Assembly (NCBI GenBank): GCA_002890585.1 | Contig: MIQB01000076.1 | Coordinates: forward strand, 1-9,274 | Reading direction: 5' to 3' | Source of the DNA: Tannerella sp. oral taxon 808 | Lineage (GTDB): Bacteria > Bacteroidota > Bacteroidia > Bacteroidales > Tannerellaceae | DNA: 9,274 nt | In this document: positions 1 to 8,179 of the stretch, in pieces | Numbering within the stretch: the first letter of the stretch is position 1 | Layout of the letters: each line of letters opens with the position of its first letter | Notes under the pieces: generated by a model | Database searches by the model: none | Told to the model about the DNA's origin: nothing | What the model saw: the letters and a program-made list of their open reading frames with translations, nothing else | Position numbers and translations under genes: made by a program

Positions 1-149
1 CCACCATCTGTGCCTTATCAACGCCTGCGGGCAGCGGCGCGCTGGCCATCATTCGCGTCTCCGGGCCGGAGGCGATCGCCCTTTGCGACCGACTCTTTGT
101 GCCTCGATCAGGTGCGCCGCTCGCTGGGCGCCGTTCGCACAGATGGTGG
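1..149. repeat. 13-bp perfect inverted repeat flanking the mnmE fragment
   Basis: Bases 1-13 (CCACCATCTGTGC) are the exact reverse complement of bases 137-149 (GCACAGATGGTGG). The arms enclose 123 bases of mnmE coding sequence. The left arm starts at the very first base of the window, so its true length cannot be seen. It could be the tip of a longer palindrome (fold-back chimera) or a true short inverted repeat at the ends of an inverted segment. Confidence 0.85.
3..140 (+). pseudogene. mnmE: MnmE (tRNA modification GTPase) N-terminal fragment, detached from its start codon
   Basis: Read in the frame beginning at base 3, this stretch gives TICALS followed by TPAGSGALAIIRVSGPEA and CDRLFVPRSGAPLAGRRSH. 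This is the N-terminal, formyl-tetrahydrofolate-binding part of MnmE/TrmE, which works with MnmG to place the cmnm5/mnm5-type modification on wobble uridine of certain tRNAs. Family resemblance ends near base 140. The frame then runs through RWWGMGCYRNS to a stop at 174-176, because the following bases are the reverse complement of the gene's own 5' end. The GTPase domain and C-terminus are absent. No start codon lies in this frame inside the window; the matching start is on the opposite strand at 174-172. The piece is therefore either inverted in the genome or a fold-back artefact. Identification of the family is firm; the cause of the arrangement is inference. Confidence 0.8.
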
Positions 150-174
150 GGGATGGGATGCTATCGTAATTCAT
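136..174 (-). CDS. mnmE: mnmE start codon and first 13 codons (partial, leftward)
   Basis: On the minus strand an ATG at 174-172 opens MNYDSIPSPTICA. The last four residues, TICA, are the same four that begin the rightward mnmE fragment at base 3. Joining the two pieces at that overlap gives an ordinary MnmE N-terminus (…SPTICALSTPAGSG…), whereas the minus-strand frame beyond codon 13 becomes the reverse complement of mnmE and loses family resemblance. The natural gene evidently runs leftward from here, divergent from the ABC-F gene, and is led by a TACCTTTG promoter element about 34 bases upstream. There is no clear Shine-Dalgarno site, as is common in Bacteroidetes. The rest of the gene lies outside the window. 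Confidence 0.72.
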
Positions 175-207
175 AACTGTGAGATAAGGGGGTTTGCTGT
201 TTCATGG

Positions 208-215
208 CAAAGGTA
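208..215 (-). promoter_or_regulatory. Bacteroidetes -7 promoter element for mnmE
   Basis: The minus strand reads TACCTTTG from 215 to 208, an exact match to the Bacteroidetes -7 consensus TAnnTTTG. It lies 33 bases before the mnmE ATG at 174, giving a predicted leader of roughly 25 bases. No convincing TTTG -33 element is found about 20 bases further upstream, so the call rests on the -7 match and on position. Confidence 0.55.
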
Positions 216-266
216 GGGGTAGAGCCGCCCCTCGCCTGCACCACCGCCAACAATTTGCGCCCCGTC

Positions 267-274
267 TACCTTTG
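267..274 (+). promoter_or_regulatory. Bacteroidetes -7 promoter element for the ABC-F gene
   Basis: TACCTTTG matches TAnnTTTG exactly and is identical to the element facing the other way at 215-208. A transcript would begin near base 281, leaving a leader of about 45 bases before the ABC-F ATG at 327. A TTTG at 254-257 is too close (9 bases) to be a normal -33 element. A 12-bp perfect palindrome overlaps the 3' end of this element and the predicted start site. Confidence 0.55.
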
Positions 275-283
275 CGCGCGCAA
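272..283. promoter_or_regulatory. 12-bp palindrome over the ABC-F transcription start (possible operator)
   Basis: TTGCGCGCGCAA is its own reverse complement. It overlaps the last bases of the -7 element and the predicted transcription start. This is a position where a dimeric regulator could block initiation, but alternating GC sequence also arises by chance in GC-rich DNA and no regulator is visible in the window. Confidence 0.25.
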
Positions 284-326
284 TTTTCGGGCGGACATGT
301 GGAGACGCCCATACATTTATACATAT

Positions 327-2297
<1,971 letters not shown>

Positions 2298-2303
2298 AGG
2301 CGC

Positions 2304-2743
2304 AAAAGCCTTAGGCAAATACATATAGAGAAAATAAAACGTCCAATTGCTTCACGCTTTTGGGCGTTTTTTTGTTATACATACAAAAGCCTTAGGCAAT
2401 TGGATGAAATAAAACGAAAACACCCAAAAGCCTCAGGCAATTGGATAAAACAAAATGAAAACGTCAATTTGCCTTAGACAATTGGACGAAACAAAACGAA
2501 AACGCCAAAAAGCCTCAGGCAATTGGATGAAACAAAATGAAAACACCCAAAAGCCTCAGGCAATTTGGCAAAACAAAACGAAAACGTCAATTTGCCTCAG
2601 GCAATTGGATAAAACAAAATAGAAACGTCAAAAAGCCTTAGGCAATCGGATACTTACTACATAAACACTCTAAAGCCTCAAGCAATAGGATACTTAATAT
2701 ATAAACGATCAAAAGCCTTAGGCTATCGGGCGCCCAAATAACG
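2304..2743. repeat. Degenerate 41-bp tandem array with 123-bp higher-order period
   Basis: About ten copies of a 41-base unit follow the ABC-F stop codon. A diverged copy at 2304-2344 is separated by 40 bases (including the terminator's right arm) from regular copies starting at 2385, 2426, 2467, 2508, 2549, 2590 and 2631. Two more start near 2671 and 2711 with 40-base spacing. Each copy begins AAAAGCC or ATTTGCC, carries a small dyad GCCTYAGGC followed usually by AATTGG, and ends in an A-rich tail close to AAAACGAAAACRCC. Copies 1-3 correspond pairwise to 4-6: 1 and 4 both end CACCC, 2 and 5 both end CGTCA, and 3 and 6 both start ATTTGCC. Copies 7-9 are decayed. The whole unit is conserved, with no unique spacers. 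Its function is unknown. Confidence 0.88.
2336..2373 (+). terminator. Rho-independent terminator after the ABC-F gene
   Basis: Bases 2336-2344 (AAAACGTCC) pair with 2362-2370 (GGGCGTTTT) over nine positions with one G-U pair, around a 17-base loop. The run of seven T covers 2367-2373. It lies 39 bases past the ABC-F stop codon. The left arm coincides with the tail of the first 41-bp repeat copy, so the terminator is embedded in the repeat array. Confidence 0.65.
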
Positions 2744-2770
2744 GGGAACTGAAAAGCATTGACAACCCTT

Positions 2771-2827
2771 TGCCAGCCCGAAAAGCACCCGAAAAACAAA
2801 AACATTCGGCCGCCAAGATCGCTGGCA
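2771..2827. repeat. Nested inverted repeat upstream of the susC-like gene
   Basis: TGCCAGC at 2771-2777 is the reverse complement of GCTGGCA at 2821-2827. Inside it, CCGAA at 2789-2793 pairs with TTCGG at 2805-2809 around an 11-base A-rich loop. The element lies just after the decayed end of the 41-bp array and before the promoter candidate at 2912. It could be a regulatory structure or chance pairing; the arms are short. Confidence 0.3.
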
Positions 2828-2911
2828 CCCCATCTTGCTCTGCAATCTTCACAAACACTTTCACGCGGAATGATTTTTGGTGCACGTCCGTAGCCCGCAG
2901 AAAAAATTACT

Positions 2912-2919
2912 CATCTTTG
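2912..2919 (+). promoter_or_regulatory. Candidate -7 element for the susC/susD operon
   Basis: CATCTTTG differs from the consensus TAnnTTTG at one position. It is the best -7 match I found between the 41-bp array and the susC-like gene. A TTTG at 2876-2879 is about 32 bases upstream, too far for the usual 19-21 base spacing, so no good -33 element supports it. If used, the operon has a leader of roughly 180 bases. Confidence 0.35.
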
Positions 2920-2952
2920 CCTCCCTAAAAATTAACATCAGAGGGAGATACG

Positions 2953-3012
2953 ATGAATCACGCGAAAAAGTACAACCGGACATCCGCTACATCGCACGGA
3001 TCGACCTATTGA
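2953..3012 (+). CDS. Possible 19-residue leader peptide before the susC-like gene
   Basis: An ATG at 2953 opens a 19-codon ORF (MNHAKKYNRTSATSHGSTY) ending in TGA at 3010-3012. It is preceded by GAGGGAG at 2941-2947, five bases before the start. This is a stronger Shine-Dalgarno-like site than any other gene in the window has. It sits between the promoter candidate and the susC-like start, so it would lie in that operon's leader. The peptide has no recognisable family, is basic and hydrophilic, and shows no run of a single regulatory amino acid. An ORF this short can occur by chance. Confidence 0.2.
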   Translation: MNHAKKYNRTSATSHGSTY

Positions 3013-3103
3013 ACCCAGAAAACACCAGTAAACACACAACACACGTCCTCTGCCTCCCCCCTCATCCCCCGACCGATAATCCTTAATCAATAATTACAGC
3101 AGT

Positions 3104-6100
3104 ATGAAAAAGAAATTAATAATGTGGTTGGCTCTTTTCCTTTTCGGAACGGGAGCCGCTATGGCGCAGACACAGGCCAGCGGCACTGTGACTGACCAGC
3201 AAGGTGAGCCCATGATCGGCGTCACCGTGCATGTGAAAGGCAACGCCTCGACGGGAACGATCACGGATATGGATGGCAACTTCTCCCTCTCGGTGCCCAA
3301 CGGCAGCACACTCGTGATCTCCTATGTGGGATACAAGACGCAGGAGCTGCCCGCGGCGGCAGGCATGAAGGTCGTCTTGATGGACGACAATGAGCAGCTT
3401 GACGAAGTCATCGTCGTGGCTTACGGTACGGCCAAGCGGTCGGCCTTTACGGGCTCGGCCACGGTGATCAACTCCGAAGCGCTCACCAAGAAGCAGGCTA
3501 CGAACGTGGTGCAGGCTCTGGCCGGACAAGTGGCGGGTTTGCAGATGACGAGCGGTTCGGGGCAGGCCGGAGGCGACGGGCCGACGATGTTGCTGCGTGG
3601 CATCAGCTCCATCAGCGCCGGTACGAGCCCGCTGATCATCGTCGACGGAGCACCTTACGATGGGGGCTGGAACAACATCAACCCGGCCGACGTAGAGTCC
3701 ATCTCCGTGCTGAAAGATGCGGCCTCGAATGCGCTTTACGGTGCCCGTGGCGCCAATGGCGTGATCATCATCACAACGAAAAACGCGAAGTCGGGCGAAG
3801 CGGTCATCACGGCCTCAGCCAAATGGGGCGCCAACACCCGCGGCACGATCGATTACGATTACATCAAGGACCCAGGGCAGTATTACGAAGCGCAATACCG
3901 CGCCATCTACAACAAGCTGCACTACGTGGACAAACTCTCAGCCGACGACGCCCATGTGCAGGCGAATCAAGACTTGGTCAGCAACGTGAAGGAGCGGGGC
4001 GGCCTTGGCTACAACGTCTACAGCTACCCCAGCGGGCAATACCTGATCGGCAAAGACGGCAAGCTGAACCCGAACGCGACGCTCGGGCGCGTGGTGAACG
4101 GCTACATGCTGCTACCGGACGACTGGATCAAAGAGGCTTACAGCACTTCGCTGCGCCAGGAGTATAACATGAACGTGACCGGGGGCAACGAAGCGCTGCA
4201 GCTCTACTCCTCCTTCGGCTACCTCAAAGACGATGGCATCCTGCCCAACTCGGGCTACGAGCGCTATTCGGCGCGCGTCAAGGCTTCGCACCAAGCGAAG
4301 AAGTGGCTGAAGTATGGCGTCAATGCGGGCTACACTGCGAGCACTACGCAGACGCAGTCAGAGGAATACTCGACCGACCTCACGGCCTATACGCAAGGCA
4401 TTGCCCCGATCTATCCCGTCTACCTGCGCGATAAGGACGGGAACATCATGCAGAACTCTCTTGGGAAAATGTATGACTACGGCACAATCAACACCCCCTT
4501 GGGCTTGGCCCGCCCGGCTTACCCGAACTCGTCAATCCAAGAGTCGATCCTTGACTTGCAAAAGACGAAGGCGCACTCACTGAATGGAAATGCCTTTGCC
4601 GATGTCCTCTTTACGAACGAACTCAAACTGACGCTCAGCGCAGCCACGTCAATCAACGGACAACGCTATTTCTCCACCGGCAATCCCTTCTACGGAAGCG
4701 GCGTAGAGAAAAAAGGTACCATCAGCGTTTACCATTACCGCACCACCACGCTCAACCTGCAACAGCTCTTGAACTACAACCACACCTTCGGCGAACATCA
4801 CAACGTCTCCGCCCTGCTCGGCCATGAGTTCTACAAATACAGGTATGAGCAACTGGCCGCAGGCAAGAGCAACATGTTCTCTTATTGGGGCAACCACGAG
4901 CTGAATGGGGCCGTGATCGACAGCAAGTCGTCTACGTCTTACGCTACGAACTACAACACCGAAGGCTACTTCTTCCGTGGGCTCTACGACTATGACGGCA
5001 AGTACTTCGGCTCCGTCTCCTTCCGCCGCGACGCCTCCTCGCGCTTCCACCCCGACCATTGGTGGGGCAACTTCTACTCCGTCGGTGGCGCTTACCTGAT
5101 TTCCAACGAAGACTTCTTCAAGTGCAAAGCCTTCGATCTACTCAAGATCAAGTTCTCCCTTGGCCAACAGGGCAACGACAACATCGGCAGCTACAACTAC
5201 ACTGACCAGTACACCATCCTCAATAGCAACGACGAACTCTCGCTCCGCTTTGCCGATAAGGGAAAAAAGAACATCACGTGGGAGACGAACACGAACGTCA
5301 ACTTCGGCACCGAATTCGAGCTCTGGAAAGGCAAGCTGACGGGCGACATCGAACTCTTCTATCGCAAGACAACCGACATGCTTAACTGGTTCTCCGTCCC
5401 CCTCTCCATCGGTTATGCGGGATATTATGACAACGTGGGCGACATGGTCAACAAGGGTATAGAGGCCGATCTGCACTACACGCCCATCAAGCGAAAAGAC
5501 TTCACATGGACCATTAACCTCAACCTGACGCATTACAAGAACAAGATTACCTACCTGCCTGAAGAGAAGAAAGTGTACGACATAGACGGTTACAAGGGCT
5601 ATTTAGGCACCAACCGCTTCTACGGTCAAGATCTGCCGATCAATACATGGTATATGCGGCGCTACGCCGGTGTCTCGTCCGATGGCAAATCGCTCTGGTA
5701 CTACACCGACAAGACGACGGGCGAAGAGAAGACAACCGACACCTACTCTTCAGCTGACTATTATCTCTGTGGCGACCCGAACCCCGACCTCTATGGCGGC
5801 TTCGGCACCTCGCTCAGCTTCCGCGGCTTCGACTTCTCCGCACAATTCTCCTACTCCATCGGTGGCTTGACGTACGACTACGCCTATGCCAGCATGATGG
5901 ATAACCCCATCTCCTCCTCAGCCAGTGGCTTCCGTATGCACAAAGACGTCTTCGACGCTTGGTCGCCTGAAAACACCAGCTCGAACATCCCCCGCTGGTA
6001 CTTCAACGACCTGAACACTGGCAACATGTCTGACCGCTTCCTGATCGATGGTAGTTATCTCAACCTCCAGAACATCCAGCTCGGCTACACCGTGCCCGAC

Positions 6101-6280
6101 AAACTGACAAAGCGTTTAGGCGGCGTCCGTAACCTGCGCCTCTACGTCAGCTGCGACAATGTCTACTACTGGGCCAAACGCAAAGGCTTGGATCCGCGCT
6201 ACTCTACCTCTGGCAACGGCGCCTCAGGCACAGTCTCGCCTTATCGCACCTACTCCGCCGGCCTCAGCTTGCAATTCTGA
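3104..6280 (+). CDS. SusC/RagA-family TonB-dependent outer-membrane transporter
   Basis: This 1058-residue protein is the channel half of a SusC/SusD pair. It imports an oligomeric nutrient across the outer membrane with energy from TonB-ExbBD. A signal peptide has KKK at its start, a hydrophobic stretch at about 5-19 and a likely cleavage after AMA at 19-21. A carboxypeptidase-D-regulatory-like beta domain spans about 25-95 (SGTVTDQQGEPMIGVTV…). A TonB-box-like segment LDEVIVVAYG is at 99-108. The plug at about 116-224 includes RGISSI, PLIIVDGAPYDG, INPADVESISVLKDAAS, and ALYGARGANGVIIITTK. The remainder is beta-barrel and ends YSAGLSLQF with the usual terminal Phe. Length is typical and there is no frameshift. 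The ATG at 3104 is chosen because it gives a proper signal peptide. The susD-like gene follows 21 bases later. Substrate is not predictable: no enzyme genes accompany the pair, and peptide import (RagA-like) is as possible as glycan import. Confidence 0.95.
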   Translation: MKKKLIMWLALFLFGTGAAMAQTQASGTVTDQQGEPMIGVTVHVKGNASTGTITDMDGNFSLSVPNGSTLVISYVGYKTQELPAAAGMKVVLMDDNEQLDEVIVVAYGTAKRSAFTGSATVINSEALTKKQATNVVQALAGQVAGLQMTSGSGQAGGDGPTMLLRGISSISAGTSPLIIVDGAPYDGGWNNINPADVESISVLKDAASNALYGARGANGVIIITTKNAKSGEAVITASAKWGANTRGTIDYDYIKDPGQYYEAQYRAIYNKLHYVDKLSADDAHVQANQDLVSNVKERGGLGYNVYSYPSGQYLIGKDGKLNPNATLGRVVNGYMLLPDDWIKEAYSTSLRQEYNMNVTGGNEALQLYSSFGYLKDDGILPNSGYERYSARVKASHQAKKWLKYGVNAGYTASTTQTQSEEYSTDLTAYTQGIAPIYPVYLRDKDGNIMQNSLGKMYDYGTINTPLGLARPAYPNSSIQESILDLQKTKAHSLNGNAFADVLFTNELKLTLSAATSINGQRYFSTGNPFYGSGVEKKGTISVYHYRTTTLNLQQLLNYNHTFGEHHNVSALLGHEFYKYRYEQLAAGKSNMFSYWGNHELNGAVIDSKSSTSYATNYNTEGYFFRGLYDYDGKYFGSVSFRRDASSRFHPDHWWGNFYSVGGAYLISNEDFFKCKAFDLLKIKFSLGQQGNDNIGSYNYTDQYTILNSNDELSLRFADKGKKNITWETNTNVNFGTEFELWKGKLTGDIELFYRKTTDMLNWFSVPLSIGYAGYYDNVGDMVNKGIEADLHYTPIKRKDFTWTINLNLTHYKNKITYLPEEKKVYDIDGYKGYLGTNRFYGQDLPINTWYMRRYAGVSSDGKSLWYYTDKTTGEEKTTDTYSSADYYLCGDPNPDLYGGFGTSLSFRGFDFSAQFSYSIGGLTYDYAYASMMDNPISSSASGFRMHKDVFDAWSPENTSSNIPRWYFNDLNTGNMSDRFLIDGSYLNLQNIQLGYTVPDKLTKRLGGVRNLRLYVSCDNVYYWAKRKGLDPRYSTSGNGASGTVSPYRTYSAGLSLQF

Positions 6281-6301
6281 CCCCTCATAAACCAAGAAAC
6301 A

Positions 6302-8038
6302 ATGAAAACGATGAAAAGAATAATGAGCATTACGAAGATGACCGCCGCTGTCGCCTTGTCGCTAATCATCGGCCTTGGCACGAACAGCTGCATCGAAGAG
6401 ACTTTCCCCGAAAGCTCGACGGCTACGGCCGAACAGATCGCTGAATCGCCAGCAGCGAAGATGGCCATGCGAAATGCCGTGGTGGGATATATCAATGCGT
6501 ACAATTCGTATGGCAGCGGTTTCGCTTTCGACTACGGCTACTCCGCTTGGGGCATCTTGCGCGACGTGATGTGTGAAGACTTCTATATCAGCGATACCCA
6601 ATACGACTACTTCACCCCCTTCGAGACCTGCGTGTCACTTGACAACACCATGTCCGACGCGCTTTATTACTACTACTACAAGTTTCTCAACAACCCCAAC
6701 AACCTGCTTCGCTCGATAGACCTTAATAAGGCCGATCTGACAACGAAGCAGTACGTGGGCGTGGCGCATGTCTATCGTGCATTGATCTTCTTAGACATGG
6801 CGCGCTTCTTTGAGTACAAGAAGACGGGCATCGCCAAGCTCGACAACGAGGCTGCCGCCAACAAGGTCTACGGCCTCACCGTGCCCATCGTCACCGAGAA
6901 GACCACAGAGGCCGAGGCTGTCAACAACCCGCGCGCTCCCTTCCAAACGATGTACAAATTCATCCTCGATGAATTGGAAACGGCTGGCAAACTGCTCTCC
7001 GGATATACCCGCACGTCCAAGGACTTGCCCAACACCGCCGTCGTGGCCGGACTGAAGGCACGCACATGGTTAGAGCTGGGTACACGCTTCGAGAAGTATC
7101 CCGCTGACTTGGCCGCCTTCACCGCCGTCTGCTCGGACATCACCTCTGCCAAAGACTGCTATGCCAAAGCTGCTCAGTTCGCCCGCGAAGCCATCACCTC
7201 GAGCGGCGCCAAACCGCTGACGGAGAGCGAATGGTTCGGCGGTAAGAACTACTTCACGGCCTTCAACTCCATCCAAACTCCCGCTTGGATGTGGGGCTCG
7301 ATTATGAAGGAAGCCAACGTCTACAGCGCCTACGTCAATTTCACGGGCACCGTCTCTGTGGATCAAGACTTCGGCGGCGTGGCCAGCATTACGAATCGCA
7401 GCATGCGCATCATTAGCAAGGCGCTCTTCGACCAGATCCCTGACGCGGACTGGCGTAAGGCCACCTGGCTCGACCCCGCTGACGCCGGCAAGGTGCCAGG
7501 CACGAAGTATCACACCCTGCTCGTTGATACCGTCTTCCAGAAGCTGCCTGCCTACGTGGGGCTGAAGTTCAAGCCAAATGCTGGCAACACGGGCGACTAC
7601 AAGGTGGGCGCCGCTGCTGACTATCCGTTGATGCGGGTTGAAGAGATGTACTTCATCGAAGCCGAAGCGCTGGCTGCCGGTCAGGGCGTCGCTGCCGGTG
7701 TCTCCGCCCTAGAGAGCTTCATGAAGACGTATCGCTACGACAGCTACAAGTGCAAAGCCACCTCGCTGGCCGACTTCCGCAAGGAGCTGATGCTTCAGAA
7801 GCGCATTGAGTTCTGGGGCGAAGGCATCGTCTATTGGGACTACAAGCGCCTCGAGCTGAAAGTCACCCGCGGTTACCCAGGCACCAATTGCCCCGTGGGT
7901 CTGCGCTTGAACTCACTCGAGGGCTATTGCGCGCCGTGGTTCAACATCTTCTTCAGCAAGTTCGAATCGCTCCAGAACAAGGCAGTCGTCCTCAATCCTA
8001 ACCCGTCGAGCGTCATCTCCGACTGGACAGGGAAATGA
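6302..8038 (+). CDS. SusD/RagB-family surface nutrient-binding lipoprotein
   Basis: This 578-residue protein is the substrate-capturing lid that sits on the SusC barrel at the cell surface. Residues 1-29 form a lipoprotein signal (basic start, then AVALSLIIGLG), with the acylated cysteine at 30 in TNSC. The residues after it are I-E-E, acidic as expected for the Bacteroidetes surface-export signal next to the lipid-bearing cysteine. The N-terminal half is helical and SusD-like (TKQYVGVAHVYRALIFLDMARFFEY region). The C-terminal half carries the RagB/SusD hallmark YPLMRVEEMYFIEAEALA at about 441-458 and LMLQKRIEFWGEGIVYWDYKRL further on. Tyr and Trp are frequent, including a YYYYY run near 6667. 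It is co-transcribed with the upstream transporter (21-base gap) and followed by a strong terminator. A start at the in-frame ATG at 6311 cannot be excluded. The ligand is unknown. Confidence 0.94.
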   Translation: MKTMKRIMSITKMTAAVALSLIIGLGTNSCIEETFPESSTATAEQIAESPAAKMAMRNAVVGYINAYNSYGSGFAFDYGYSAWGILRDVMCEDFYISDTQYDYFTPFETCVSLDNTMSDALYYYYYKFLNNPNNLLRSIDLNKADLTTKQYVGVAHVYRALIFLDMARFFEYKKTGIAKLDNEAAANKVYGLTVPIVTEKTTEAEAVNNPRAPFQTMYKFILDELETAGKLLSGYTRTSKDLPNTAVVAGLKARTWLELGTRFEKYPADLAAFTAVCSDITSAKDCYAKAAQFAREAITSSGAKPLTESEWFGGKNYFTAFNSIQTPAWMWGSIMKEANVYSAYVNFTGTVSVDQDFGGVASITNRSMRIISKALFDQIPDADWRKATWLDPADAGKVPGTKYHTLLVDTVFQKLPAYVGLKFKPNAGNTGDYKVGAAADYPLMRVEEMYFIEAEALAAGQGVAAGVSALESFMKTYRYDSYKCKATSLADFRKELMLQKRIEFWGEGIVYWDYKRLELKVTRGYPGTNCPVGLRLNSLEGYCAPWFNIFFSKFESLQNKAVVLNPNPSSVISDWTGK

Positions 8039-8072
8039 CCCTTCTCACCCGAGAGGGACTAACTAAAACCTA

Positions 8073-8115
8073 AAAGAGGCGCCCCGCACCGTGTATGTGT
8101 GCGGGACGCCTCTTT
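8073..8115. terminator. Strong bidirectional terminator between convergent susD-like and fabI genes
   Basis: Bases 8073-8089 pair with 8099-8115 over 17 positions with a single C/A mismatch, leaving a 9-base loop at 8090-8098. The stem is GC-rich in the middle with AAAGAGG/CCTCTTT ends, so either strand gives a stem followed by T-rich sequence (CTTTGCTTTT rightward, CTCTTTTAGGTTTT leftward). It lies 34 bases after the susD-like stop and 64 bases past the fabI stop on the other strand, so it can end both transcripts. Confidence 0.85.
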
Positions 8116-8179
8116 GCTTTTCATGACTCGGGGGGAGAGAGAGACAAAAGGATCGGGAGATGCACTCTACCCTCTACGA

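Noticed and set aside
1..149. Phase-variable promoter inversion
   Set aside because: The enclosed DNA is mnmE coding sequence, not a promoter, and no recombinase gene is in the window; the arrangement is reported instead as inversion or artefact.
10..216. 68-residue rightward ORF at the left edge
   Set aside because: It is in a different frame from the recognisable MnmE sequence, starts with GTG and has no family resemblance.
204..326. 41-residue N-terminal extension of the ABC-F protein
   Set aside because: The extension crosses both promoter elements and the palindrome and resembles no ABC-F N-terminus; the family start fits the ATG at 327.
2304..2743. CRISPR array
   Set aside because: The entire 41-base unit is conserved, including the part that would be spacer; there are no unique spacers and no cas genes.
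2877..3086. 69-residue ORF upstream of the susC-like gene
   Set aside because: It has a non-ATG start, no Shine-Dalgarno site, and crosses the promoter candidate; composition looks like chance translation of leader DNA.
6661..6690. YYYYY run in the SusD-like protein as a slippage-prone phase-variation tract
   Set aside because: The codons mix TAT/TAC with CTAC triplets and slippage by whole triplets would keep the frame; Tyr-rich stretches are ordinary in SusD proteins.
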